Assembly (NCBI GenBank): GCA_011523115.1
Contig: WTHO01000270.1
Span: 1-16,211, forward strand
Length of the DNA: 16,211 bases
Direction of reading: 5' to 3'
From: Halieaceae bacterium
GTDB lineage: Bacteria; Pseudomonadota; Gammaproteobacteria; Pseudomonadales; Halieaceae
The notes under the pieces were generated by a model that was not told the DNA's origin, searched no databases, and saw only the letters and a program-made list of their open reading frames with translations. Positions 1 to 7,541 of the stretch are shown here, piece by piece (position 1 is the stretch's first letter; the number at the start of each line of letters is the position of its first letter). The translations under genes and the position numbers were made by a program.

Positions 1-268
1 ATTAGACAATACGCTCGGCAACTACGACGAAGGCTGCCTGTCGGTTCCGGGTTTCTATGAGACCGTACAGCGTCCACAGGTGGTTGAGGTATCGGCCCTC
101 GACCGAGAGGGAAAACCATTTACCGAAACACTGGACGGCCTGATGGGGATCTGCCTGCAACATGAAATAGATCATCTTGAAGGCAAACTCTTCGTCGATT
201 ATTTGACTCCGCTCAAACGGCAGCGCATACGCGGCAAGCTGGTAAAAGAGCAAAAACGCCGCGCCTGA
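1..268 (+). CDS. def: Peptide deformylase, C-terminal part (5' end outside window)
   Basis: Removes the N-formyl group from the initiator methionine of new proteins, as a cytosolic metallo-hydrolase using Fe2+ or Zn2+. The visible 88 residues are read from base 2 and end at TGA 266-268. They contain two of the three family motifs: EGCLSVPG, whose Cys is a metal ligand, and QHEIDHL, which supplies two His ligands and the catalytic Glu. The first motif (GxGxAAxQ) would lie upstream of the window. The tail is lysine/arginine-rich (KEQKRRA), as in proteobacterial enzymes. About half of a usual 165-170 residue protein is present, and no frameshift is seen. It sits 3 bases ahead of fmt, which makes the opposite modification, so the two are surely co-transcribed. 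Identification rests on motifs and on the def-fmt pairing. Confidence 0.96.
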   Translation, partial: LDNTLGNYDEGCLSVPGFYETVQRPQVVEVSALDREGKPFTETLDGLMGICLQHEIDHLEGKLFVDYLTPLKRQRIRGKLVKEQKRRA

Positions 269-271
269 TCC

Positions 272-1234
272 ATGCCAACCCCTTTGAGACTGGCCTTTGC
301 TGGCACCCCTGATTTTGCGGCGCGGCACCTCGACCGCCTGATGAGCGGCCCACACCGCCTCGCGGCGGTATTGACGCAACCGGATCGGCCTGCGGGTCGA
401 GGAAAACGGCTACAGCCGTCGCCGGTAAAAAGCCTTGCGATGGAGGCTAATCTCCCCGTCTGGCAACCCGACACCCTCAAAACCAGTGAAGCCGAGCAGG
501 TGCTGGCCGAATTTGAACTGGACTTATTAATCGTGGTCGCCTACGGGTTGATTCTGCCGGCGAATGTTCTCGCCATACCCGCACTGGGCTGTCTCAACGT
601 ACACGCGTCTTTGCTCCCGCGCTGGCGCGGTGCGGCACCTGTGCAACGTGCCATCGAAGCCGGCGATACCGAAACCGGCGTGAGTATCATGGCGATGGAA
701 GCCGGGCTGGATACCGGGCCTGTTCTGATGTCGCGACGCCTCGACATTCGCAGCGACCACACCAGCGGCCAGCTCCTCTCGGAGCTCGCAACAGTCGGCG
801 CTGAAGCATTGGCTGATAGCCTCGATCAAATCGAAACACTGATCGCCAAGGCCGCACCGCAGCAGGATGACTGTGCAACCTACGCTCACAAAATCGACAA
901 AACTGAAGGCGACCTGAATTGGTATGCCAGTGCCGAGGAGCTGGCACGTCGCATTCGAGCATTTCAGCCTCAACCCGGGTGCTACACCCATCTCGATGAT
1001 GAGCGCATCAAGATCCTGGCAGCTAGCGCCGAGACTGGCGGCGCCGGTCAGCCCTCTGGACAGATACTGTCGGCGGATGAAAACGGCCTGCGCGTGAGTT
1101 GCGGCGAGGGGGTATTGGTGATTACCGAGGCGCAACTACCAGGCGCAAAAGGCCAACCCATTGCCGCATTGATCAACGGGCATCGCGACTTATTGCGAGC
1201 GGGTCGGCAAATGACTTCGCTGGCCCGGAGTTAA
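272..1234 (+). CDS. fmt: Methionyl-tRNA formyltransferase
   Basis: Transfers a formyl group from 10-formyltetrahydrofolate to Met-tRNAfMet, making the bacterial initiator tRNA. The 320 residues compare with about 315 in E. coli. The N-terminal Rossmann-like formyltransferase domain begins FAGTPDFA. The catalytic region shows Asn109 and His111 (in NVHASLLPRWRGAAP) and Asp147 (in MEAGLDTGP), matching the known Asn-His-Asp triad. The C-terminal third (from about residue 210) is the OB-like tRNA-binding domain. The ATG at 272 follows the def stop by 3 bases, with no clear Shine-Dalgarno site of its own, so translational coupling to def is likely. The gene ends TAA at 1232-1234, two bases before rsmB. 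Nothing is truncated. Confidence 0.97.
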   Translation: MPTPLRLAFAGTPDFAARHLDRLMSGPHRLAAVLTQPDRPAGRGKRLQPSPVKSLAMEANLPVWQPDTLKTSEAEQVLAEFELDLLIVVAYGLILPANVLAIPALGCLNVHASLLPRWRGAAPVQRAIEAGDTETGVSIMAMEAGLDTGPVLMSRRLDIRSDHTSGQLLSELATVGAEALADSLDQIETLIAKAAPQQDDCATYAHKIDKTEGDLNWYASAEELARRIRAFQPQPGCYTHLDDERIKILAASAETGGAGQPSGQILSADENGLRVSCGEGVLVITEAQLPGAKGQPIAALINGHRDLLRAGRQMTSLARS

Positions 1235-1236
1235 CA

Positions 1237-2526
1237 ATGCCCTCGCCCAGAGCAAAAGCCGCCGCTGTTATCCACCGGGTTTTGCAAGGAGAATCTCTTA
1301 ATCAGCTACTACCGCACAGTTTCGAATCGCTGGAATTAGGCCAGCGCGCGCTCTGTCAGGAGCTGGTCTATGGAACGCTGAGAGAGTGGCCGCTCTATCA
1401 GGCCACGTGCCAGAAATTTTTGCGAAAGGCGTTGAGACGAAAAGACCACGACCTACTCTCGCTCATTTGCGTGGGTCTCTATGAGCTGGACAACCTCCGA
1501 ACACCACCGCACGCAACGATTTCCGAAGCGGTCAACGGCGCGCGCGACCTCAAGAAGTCTTGGGCGGCCGGAATGGTCAATGCTGTGCTCAGATCGTATC
1601 AACGGGAGCAAGCAGGTCTTAGGGAAACGCTAACCCCCGCGGCACAATCCGCCCTCCCCGACTGGCTATTTGAAATACTCACAACCGAGTATGGGGAGTG
1701 TTTTGAACAGATCGCCGAGGCGGCGCGAGGAAGGCCGCCCCTATTTTTGCGCGTGAATCAACGGCACCTGAGCCGAGCCCAGTATCTCCAGTTATTGAAC
1801 GAGGCTGGCATCGCAGCCGCCCCCGCGCCGCTGAGTCCAGAAGCAGTGTTAATCGAAAAGCCTGTGGATGTCTCGCTATTGCCCGGTTTTGACAAAGGGT
1901 GGGTGAGTGTTCAAGACGTTTCAGCGCAGCTGGTGGCGGGCTTGCTGGCAGCAAAACCAGGGGAGCGAGTGCTCGATGCCTGTGCCGCGCCTGGCGGCAA
2001 GGCGTGCCATATTCTTGAGCAGCAACCTGCACTAGCAGAGCTGACGGCAATGGATATCAGTGAGCAGCGGTTACAGCGGGTAAGAGAGAATAGTGAACGC
2101 CTCGGGCTCGCCATGACAACGGTGACCGCGGACGCAAGCAAACTGCAAGAGTCGATCCGCGGAAAGCAATTTGATGCGATCCTGGCTGACGTACCCTGCT
2201 CGGCAACGGGGGTCATTCGTCGCAACCCCGATGTGAAAATTCTCCGACAACTCGGCGATATCGCCTCATTTGGCGCGCAGCAGCTCGCGATTCTCAAAGG
2301 CCTCTGGCCGGCACTCAAGCCGGGTGGCCGACTCCTGTACGTCACCTGCTCACTTTTGAAGGCGGAAAACGACAGCATTATTGCTGCCTTCACTAACGAC
2401 AAAGAATCAATTATTCATCCTCTATCTTTAGGACAAGGGCGGCCAACACAGTTTGGCTGGCAGACTCTGCCCCACCCTTCGGGAGGCGACGGCTTGTTTT
2501 TCTCCTTGCTGGAAAAGCCCGGCTGA
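1237..2526 (+). CDS. rsmB: 16S rRNA m5C967 methyltransferase RsmB
   Basis: Makes 5-methylcytosine at position 967 of 16S rRNA (E. coli numbering), with S-adenosylmethionine as donor. The protein is 429 residues, the same as the E. coli enzyme. Residues 1-140 are the NusB-like RNA-binding domain. The methyltransferase domain carries the SAM motif DACAAPGGK (about 247-255), motif IV DVPCSATG with Cys321, and motif VI VTCS with Cys371. The last Cys is the expected nucleophile and Cys321 is the one that releases product. The reading frame is open upstream to 1099, inside fmt, but the start at ATG 1237 is preferred. GGAG at 1227-1230 lies 6 bases ahead, the protein then matches the family length, and the start is 2 bases after the fmt stop. 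Confidence 0.96.
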   Translation: MPSPRAKAAAVIHRVLQGESLNQLLPHSFESLELGQRALCQELVYGTLREWPLYQATCQKFLRKALRRKDHDLLSLICVGLYELDNLRTPPHATISEAVNGARDLKKSWAAGMVNAVLRSYQREQAGLRETLTPAAQSALPDWLFEILTTEYGECFEQIAEAARGRPPLFLRVNQRHLSRAQYLQLLNEAGIAAAPAPLSPEAVLIEKPVDVSLLPGFDKGWVSVQDVSAQLVAGLLAAKPGERVLDACAAPGGKACHILEQQPALAELTAMDISEQRLQRVRENSERLGLAMTTVTADASKLQESIRGKQFDAILADVPCSATGVIRRNPDVKILRQLGDIASFGAQQLAILKGLWPALKPGGRLLYVTCSLLKAENDSIIAAFTNDKESIIHPLSLGQGRPTQFGWQTLPHPSGGDGLFFSLLEKPG

Positions 2527-2628
2527 GCCGAGCGCTTACCTTGCCAAGCATCGTGACTAATCCACATGGCGTGGGCGCTTTGAGTTGGTTTAAGGTGATG
2601 GCGGCGTGGTCGAGGAATCCATAATCCG
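2527..2628. other. rsmB-trkA spacer (102 bp)
   Basis: No gene or convincing promoter was found in this spacer. GAGGAA at 2612-2617 is the likely ribosome-binding site for trkA, 11 bases ahead of its GTG. A small CGGC-TGA-GCCG inverted repeat spans the rsmB stop (about 2520-2530), but it has only 4 base pairs and no T-run, so it is not called a terminator. TTGCCA near 2540 and TTGAGT near 2580 have no acceptable -10 partner. Read-through from rsmB into trkA is the simplest reading. Confidence 0.5.
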
Positions 2629-4005
2629 GTGAAAATCATTATCCTCGGTGCGGGACAGGTCGGCGGTACCCTCGCTGAACATCTCGCCGACGAAAAAAAC
2701 GACATCACGGTCGTAGATGAGCAGGCCACTACGCTAAAGCGCCTACAGGAGCGATTGGATATTCGCACGGTGCTGGGCAATGGGGCTCATCCCGTGACGC
2801 TGATGAATGCGGGTGCCGAGGACGCTGACATGCTCATCGCTGTGACTGACAGCGACGAAATCAACATGCTTGCCTGTTCGGTTGCCTTCACGCTTTACCG
2901 CACCCCCACAAAAATCAGCCGGATACGCTCCGCCAATTACCTTTCGGAGCACCAAGCCCTTTTTGAATCAGGGGCGATACCCGTCGACGTCATCATCGGC
3001 CCCGAGCAACTGGTGACGCGCAATATCGAGCAACTCATTGCTAACCCGGGCTCTTTGCAGGTGCTTGATTTTGCCGAAGGGCGCATTCGACTTGTCGCTG
3101 TCAAAGCAGTGGCGGGCGGGCCCATTGTCGGGCGAGAGCTTCAGGAAATCAGGGAGCATATGCCGAGAGTCGACACACGGGTTGCGGCGATTTTCCGCGC
3201 CGGGGGCGACCCCATCATTCCCGAAGGTTCAACGGTCGTGGAGCCCAATGACGAGGTGTTTTTCATTGCCGCTAAAGAGCATATACGGGACGTCACGTCA
3301 GAACTCCGTGAGGTCGACAAACCCTATCACCGCATCATGATTGTTGGCGGCGGCAACATCGGCGCCACGCTGGCCAAGCAACTGGAGTCCGCCTATCAGG
3401 TGAAAGTGATAGAACGCTCTTATGATCGGTGTCGAACGCTGTCGGACATGTTGGAAAACACCATCGTGTTGCACGGCAGTGGCAATGAGCCCTTGCTGTT
3501 AAAGCAAGAAAACATCGAGAACACCGATGTTTTCTGCGCGCTCACCGACAATGATGAATCCAACATCATGATGTCGATGTTGGCCAAAAGGCTCGGTGCC
3601 AAAAAAGTCATTACCTTGATCACCAACGCAGCCTACGCGGACTTGATCGGCGACGATATCGACATTGCCATTTCCCCTCAGCAGATCACGATAAGCAGTC
3701 TGCTCATGCACGTGCGGCGCGGCGACATCAGCGCCGTGCACTCTCTTCGACGGGGTGCAGCAGAGGCCATCGAGCTGACCGCTCATGGTGATGCGGGCTC
3801 TTCGAAGGTGGTAGGCCGTCGTTTGGATGAGTTGAACTTACCCTCAAGCGTTACGGTGGGGGCAATCCTCCGCGGTGATGAGGTGCTGATTGCCCACGGC
3901 CACATGGTGGTGGAACCCAACGACCACGTGATTTTATTCCTCACCGACAGGACGCAAATCTCGGCTGTCGAGAAGTTGTTCGCAGTGGGATTCGGCTTTA
4001 TCTAA
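2629..4005 (+). CDS. trkA: Trk potassium uptake regulatory subunit TrkA
   Basis: Cytosolic NAD(H)-binding regulator that gates the TrkH/TrkG potassium channel in the inner membrane. The 458 residues equal the E. coli length. The protein is two tandem RCK units, each an RCK_N Rossmann domain plus an RCK_C domain. The first dinucleotide-binding GxGxxG is at residues 7-12 (GAGQVG), followed by an acidic residue at the end of strand 2 (VVDE). The second is at 240-245 (GGGNIG), followed by VIERS. RCK_C regions lie at about 145-225 and 370-455. The start is GTG 2629, chosen because MKIIILGAGQVGGTLAE aligns from residue 1 with known TrkA. Its stop TAA shares one base with the trkH ATG, so channel and regulator are translated together. 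The trkA-rsmB linkage is also found in E. coli. Confidence 0.97.
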   Translation: MKIIILGAGQVGGTLAEHLADEKNDITVVDEQATTLKRLQERLDIRTVLGNGAHPVTLMNAGAEDADMLIAVTDSDEINMLACSVAFTLYRTPTKISRIRSANYLSEHQALFESGAIPVDVIIGPEQLVTRNIEQLIANPGSLQVLDFAEGRIRLVAVKAVAGGPIVGRELQEIREHMPRVDTRVAAIFRAGGDPIIPEGSTVVEPNDEVFFIAAKEHIRDVTSELREVDKPYHRIMIVGGGNIGATLAKQLESAYQVKVIERSYDRCRTLSDMLENTIVLHGSGNEPLLLKQENIENTDVFCALTDNDESNIMMSMLAKRLGAKKVITLITNAAYADLIGDDIDIAISPQQITISSLLMHVRRGDISAVHSLRRGAAEAIELTAHGDAGSSKVVGRRLDELNLPSSVTVGAILRGDEVLIAHGHMVVEPNDHVILFLTDRTQISAVEKLFAVGFGFI

Positions 4006-5453
4006 TGCAGTTCGCCATGGCGTTCAAAATTATTGGCGTCCTGCTGATTTTATTCAGCACCACCATGCTGCCATCGCTTTTCCTGGGGCTCGTAGCAAAC
4101 GACGGTAGCGAATCTGCTTTTGCGACGGGATTTGCCGCGACGCTGCTGGCCGGGGTCACCCTGTGGTTGCCATCAAGGCATATGAGCCGCGACTTGAATA
4201 TCAGGGATGGGTTCATGGTGACAGCACTCTTCTGGCTGGTGCTTGGTTTATTCGGCGCCATTCCGCTCTGGCTGGCACCCGAACTTTCTCTCACCCCTGC
4301 GGAGGCGATTTTCGAATCGATCTCGGGACTGACAACGACTGGCGCCACGGTCATCACAGGCCTCGATCATCTGCCTCGCTCACTGCTTTTGTACCGACAA
4401 CTGCTGCAATGGCTCGGAGGTATCGGAATTATTGTACTCGCGGTCGCTGTTTTACCGATGCTGGGCATCGGCGGCATGCAGCTCTACCGCGCTGAGAGTG
4501 CGGGCCCCTCCAAAGATCGGAAATTAACGCCGCGCATCACCAGCACAGCCAAAGCGCTGTTCGGTATCTACTTTTTGCTCACAATGGCGTGCTCGGCAAG
4601 CTATGTGGCCGCTGGCATGCCCCCGTTTGACGCGCTGTGCCACGCCTTTTCTACCGTGGCGATCGGCGGATTTTCAACACACGACGCCAGTCTGGGACAC
4701 TACGAACAAAACTCGGTGCTACTGGTGAGTTCGGTCTTTATGGTGCTGTCTGCCATCAACTTCGGGCTACATTTCCTCGCCCTGCAGCGACGTAATATCC
4801 GGGTATACAGCCACGACTCGGAAACCGCTTTCTTTATCACGGTGATTGCCCTCGCCAGCATCGTTGTCTGCTGCCTGCTACTCGCGACAGAGACCTTAGA
4901 TCTGGAGGACAGTCTCATCCATGGGCTGTTTCAAACCATCTCTATTGCGACGACGACGGGGTTCACAACACAGGACTTTTCGGTCTGGCCGCTGTTCTTG
5001 CCTGTATTGCTGCTGATGCTGAGCTTCATGGGCGGCTGTGTTGGCTCCACAGGCGGTGGAATGAAGGCAATGAGAATTTTGCTGATATTCAGACAAGGCA
5101 TGCGAGAACTTAGACAGCTTTTGCACCCCAACGCTGTGATCCCGCTCAAGCTGGACGCCCGTCGAGTGCAAACAGAAGTCATCAGCGCCGTATGGAGCTT
5201 CTTCGCGGTGTATATGTTTTGCTTCGTGCTGATTTGGCTGGCACTGCTGGCAACCGGCCTGGATTTTATCTCTGCTTTTTCCGCAGTGGTGGCGACCATG
5301 AACAACCTGGGGCCTGGGCTGGGTGACGTTGCCGCTCACTACGCAGCGGTTAGCGAGTCTGGCAAGCTGATCCTCTGCCTTGCCATGCTCATGGGGCGAC
5401 TGGAAGTCTTCACGCTGCTGGTGCTGCTAACCCCCGCTTTCTGGCGACACTAA
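4005..5453 (+). CDS. trkH: Trk potassium channel subunit TrkH
   Basis: Inner-membrane K+ translocating subunit of the Trk system, working with the TrkA ring. The 482 residues match the usual 483. The protein is hydrophobic throughout, with four repeated membrane-pore-membrane units. The four filter loops are visible: TTTGATV (Gly113), AIGGFS (about Gly221), TTTGFTT (Gly319) and NNLGPG (Gly436). A glycine-rich stretch GGCVGSTGGG at 343-352 fits the intramembrane gating loop of the third unit. The ATG at 4005 overlaps the trkA stop by one base (TAATG). A second in-frame ATG at 4017 (MAFKIIG) is a possible but less likely start. It ends 23 bp from the convergent djlA. Confidence 0.97.
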   Translation: MQFAMAFKIIGVLLILFSTTMLPSLFLGLVANDGSESAFATGFAATLLAGVTLWLPSRHMSRDLNIRDGFMVTALFWLVLGLFGAIPLWLAPELSLTPAEAIFESISGLTTTGATVITGLDHLPRSLLLYRQLLQWLGGIGIIVLAVAVLPMLGIGGMQLYRAESAGPSKDRKLTPRITSTAKALFGIYFLLTMACSASYVAAGMPPFDALCHAFSTVAIGGFSTHDASLGHYEQNSVLLVSSVFMVLSAINFGLHFLALQRRNIRVYSHDSETAFFITVIALASIVVCCLLLATETLDLEDSLIHGLFQTISIATTTGFTTQDFSVWPLFLPVLLLMLSFMGGCVGSTGGGMKAMRILLIFRQGMRELRQLLHPNAVIPLKLDARRVQTEVISAVWSFFAVYMFCFVLIWLALLATGLDFISAFSAVVATMNNLGPGLGDVAAHYAAVSESGKLILCLAMLMGRLEVFTLLVLLTPAFWRH

Positions 5454-5476
5454 AATCAGGGTCCACTTTTGTAGCG

Positions 5477-6304
5477 TTATTTGATGCCACGCGCCTGCTG
5501 AATCACCTCATAGGCAGCCGTGATCTCTTGCGCCCGCTCAGTAGCAACCCGGAGGAGTTCATCGGGCACCCCCTCGGCGATCAACTTGTCAGGATGGTGC
5601 TCGCTCATAAGCTTTCGATAGCGTCGCTTGACCTCGGCATCGGTAGCCTTTGCTTCGAGGCCAAGCGCTTCATAAGCCGTTTCCAGCTCTGAGGCGCTGC
5701 GACTTGCAGCTCCGTAATCCCCGCCCCCCGAGGAGCGCCTGTAGCCACCGTGCTGAAATTGTGACTGGGCGGTGACCATCGAAATCAGTTGCTCTACTTC
5801 CCGACGTGGGAGTCGAAGCAAGTCTGACAGCCGGAATATTGCCGTGCGCTCGGCGCTTGAAAAGTTACCGTCCGCCAACGCAATGCCGACCAGGAAAATC
5901 ATCAGCGTGTGCTGCGCCTGGCGCCGCGGACCGAGACAGTCGTTGAACTGCGTGACGGTGGGACCGGGGTCAAAGCCCGCGGTAGCGCCTTTTTTGAAGT
6001 GCTCAATAGCACTTTGCCGCTGCGCGGCATTGAGCCTGAGCTGGTTAAAAAGCGCCTCGGTTTGTGCGATTTCTGCCTCAGAAACGCGCCCGTCGGCCTT
6101 AGCGACGAAGCCCAGAAGCGTAAAGGTGGTCTCAAAGAACTGAGCCCGCATGATGGTCACGGCCTCGGGTCCCGACAATTGCAATGCTCGCCATAATCCC
6201 TTGTCGAAAGCGTGGCCAATCACCAGGCCGAACAGGAGTCCGGCGGGCCCAAAGGCGAGAAACCCAATCAGTCCGGCAACCAGTTTTCCTGTTGTGCGTT
6301 TCAT
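5477..6304 (-). CDS. djlA: Membrane-anchored J-domain co-chaperone DjlA
   Basis: DnaK co-chaperone bound to the inner membrane with its J-domain in the cytosol; in E. coli it affects envelope-stress signalling. From ATG 6304 the protein has 275 residues (E. coli 271). Residues 9-30 form one glycine-rich membrane segment (GLIGFLAFGPAGLLFGLVIG), typical of the dimerising DjlA helix. The middle is a TerB-like region with FVAKADGRVSEAEI (66-79) and IALADGNFSSAE (141-152). A Gly/Ser linker at 186-205 precedes the J-domain (about 209-275), whose HPD is at 237-239. An in-frame GTG at 6313 would add three residues. ATG 6304 is preferred because GGTGG sits ahead of it and no ribosome site precedes the GTG. 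It is transcribed towards trkH. Confidence 0.93.
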   Translation of the reverse strand: MKRTTGKLVAGLIGFLAFGPAGLLFGLVIGHAFDKGLWRALQLSGPEAVTIMRAQFFETTFTLLGFVAKADGRVSEAEIAQTEALFNQLRLNAAQRQSAIEHFKKGATAGFDPGPTVTQFNDCLGPRRQAQHTLMIFLVGIALADGNFSSAERTAIFRLSDLLRLPRREVEQLISMVTAQSQFQHGGYRRSSGGGDYGAASRSASELETAYEALGLEAKATDAEVKRRYRKLMSEHHPDKLIAEGVPDELLRVATERAQEITAAYEVIQQARGIK

Positions 6305-6317
6305 CGATACCACCGTA

Positions 6318-6467
6318 TCAGCACCAGAGGGGCAAGGCCTCTCGATCGCAACAGTTATTGCGCTCCACTGCCCCCGGGATGGTTTCCACGGGAGACTGAT
6401 CGATCGCGTTGCTGGCCAAGATCGCCCTGACGAACGGCTCCTTCCGCCGATAATCCATGCCGTTCAC
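6318..6467 (-). CDS. Possible small protein upstream of djlA, unrecognised
   Basis: A short open frame of 49 codons from GTG 6467, or 46 from ATG 6458, ends in TGA at 6318-6320, 13 bases before the djlA ATG and in the same direction. The product begins MDYRRKEPFVRAILASNAI and ends DREALPLWC, with a Cys-Cys pair near the middle. It has no membrane segment and matches no family I recognise. Base use by codon position looks gene-like: by hand count from the ATG, G+C is about 78% at third positions against about 57% at first and 48% at second. Against it: no clear ribosome-binding site, short length, and a longer plus-strand frame open across the same bases. It may be a real small gene in the djlA transcript or chance. 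Confidence 0.3.
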   Translation of the reverse strand: MNGMDYRRKEPFVRAILASNAIDQSPVETIPGAVERNNCCDREALPLWC

Positions 6468-6533
6468 GCAGGTTTAGGGAGTGGGTCATGTAAAAAGGTT
6501 GCTGCATCAGCGAGCGGTTCAGCGGGCGGAAAA

Positions 6534-6564
6534 TTGATTATGGCGCGGACAACGCAGTTATACT
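6534..6564 (+). promoter_or_regulatory. Probable sigma70 promoter for glyQS-rmuC
   Basis: TATACT at 6559-6564 is a good -10 (5 of 6). TTGATT at 6534-6539 is a reasonable -35 (TTGA conserved), but the spacer is 19 bp, longer than the ideal 17. Transcription would begin near 6571, leaving a leader of about 26 bases before the glyQ GTG. Position just ahead of the operon supports it; the long spacer lowers confidence. Confidence 0.5.
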
Positions 6565-6596
6565 AATCCTTTGCACCGGTTTTTAGGTTGTATCCC

Positions 6597-7541
6597 GTGA
6601 CCCCCGCGACATTTCAAGAGGTTATTCTCCGCCTGCAGGACTACTGGGCCCAATTGGGTTGCGTAGTCCTGCAACCACTGGATATGGAGGTGGGAGCGGG
6701 CACTTTTCACCCCGCCACTTTTCTGCGTGCACTGGGCCCGGAGAACTGGAATGCGGCCTATGTGCAGCCCAGTCGTCGGCCTGCAGACGGGCGCTACGGG
6801 GAAAATCCGAACCGGCTGCAGCACTACTACCAGTTTCAGGTGGTGATGAAGCCTTCTCCCGCGGATTTTCAGGACTTGTATCTCGGCAGCCTCTTTGCAC
6901 TGGGCGTGGACCCGCTGGTACATGACATCCGTTTTGTAGAGGACAATTGGGAGTCACCCACACTGGGTGCCTGGGGATTGGGCTGGGAGGTTTGGCTGAA
7001 TGGCATGGAGGTCAGCCAGTTTACTTATTTCCAGCAAGCTGGCGGACTCGAGTGCCATCCCGTAACGGGGGAGCTGACCTATGGGTTGGAGAGAATCGCC
7101 ATGTATTTGCAGGGAGTGGAGTCTGTCTATGATCTCGTCTGGGCCGACACCCCGTCCGGTCAGGTGACCTATGGCGATGTGTATCACCAGAACGAAGTTG
7201 AAATGTCGACGTTTAACTTTCAAGAGGCCGACGTCGACTATTTGTTTTCCCAGTTCGAGTTCTGTGAAAAAGAAGCGATGCGACTCGCACAGAATGAACT
7301 GCCCTTGCCCGCTTACGAACACGTCATGAAAGCGTCTCATACCTTTAATCTCCTCGACGCTCGGCACGCCATCGGCGTCACCGAAAGACAGCGCTACATC
7401 CTCCGCGTTCGCGCTTTGGCAAGGGCCGCCGCGGAGGCCTATGTCGCAGCGCGGGGAGCCCTGGGCTTTCCCCAGGCGGACCCGGATCTGGCCGAGGCTG
7501 CTCTGCAGCAACTCGCGAAGAGTCAGGGTGCTGAGGCATGA
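6597..7541 (+). CDS. glyQ: Glycyl-tRNA synthetase alpha subunit
   Basis: Catalytic subunit of the bacterial tetrameric (alpha2beta2) class II glycyl-tRNA synthetase, which charges tRNAGly. The protein has 314 residues from GTG 6597. The family-specific N-terminal blocks are clear: [20 protein letters not shown], then [16 protein letters not shown], then [19 protein letters not shown] and [10 protein letters not shown], which include class II motif 2. The track start TTG 6588 would add three residues. GTG 6597 is preferred because TAGG (6584-6587) is 9 bases ahead and the product then begins [10 protein letters not shown] like its relatives. The 3' end overlaps glyS by four bases (ATGA at 7538-7541), coupling the two subunits at translation. 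Confidence 0.96.
   Translation: MTPATFQEVILRLQDYWAQLGCVVLQPLDMEVGAGTFHPATFLRALGPENWNAAYVQPSRRPADGRYGENPNRLQHYYQFQVVMKPSPADFQDLYLGSLFALGVDPLVHDIRFVEDNWESPTLGAWGLGWEVWLNGMEVSQFTYFQQAGGLECHPVTGELTYGLERIAMYLQGVESVYDLVWADTPSGQVTYGDVYHQNEVEMSTFNFQEADVDYLFSQFEFCEKEAMRLAQNELPLPAYEHVMKASHTFNLLDARHAIGVTERQRYILRVRALARAAAEAYVAARGALGFPQADPDLAEAALQQLAKSQGAEA

Larger units (their letters stand above)
6305..6596. other. djlA-glyQ divergent spacer
   Basis: About 290 bp between two divergent genes. It holds the candidate small ORF (6318-6467, minus) and the probable glyQ promoter near 6534-6564. A weak repeat, AGAGG-7-CCTCT, lies near 6326-6342, and the octamer-like CGATCG occurs twice (about 6343 and 6401). 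On the minus strand CATAAT (6537-6542) could be a -10 for djlA or the small ORF, but no good -35 is seen. No tRNA-like fold or known RNA was recognised. The stretch 6468-6533 appears empty. Confidence 0.5.

Noticed and set aside
1099..1236. Upstream in-frame extension of rsmB
   Set aside because: It overlaps fmt, and the ATG at 1237 has a good GGAG site and gives the exact family length.
1268..1276. TTATCCACC, one mismatch to a DnaA box
   Set aside because: A single site inside rsmB, with no cluster around it; likely chance. No oriC-like cluster was seen anywhere in the window.
3929..3940. CACGTG core in trkA as a possible parS
   Set aside because: The flanking arms do not match (TGTTn and nAACA are absent); a bare CACGTG hexamer is not enough.
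6379..6394. GGTTTCCACGGGAGAC as a degenerate parS
   Set aside because: The CACGTG core is broken and several arm positions differ from the consensus.
6150..6566. 138-residue plus-strand open frame over djlA 5' end and spacer
   Set aside because: It lies antisense to djlA, resembles no protein, and its codon-position base use is wrong for the genome.
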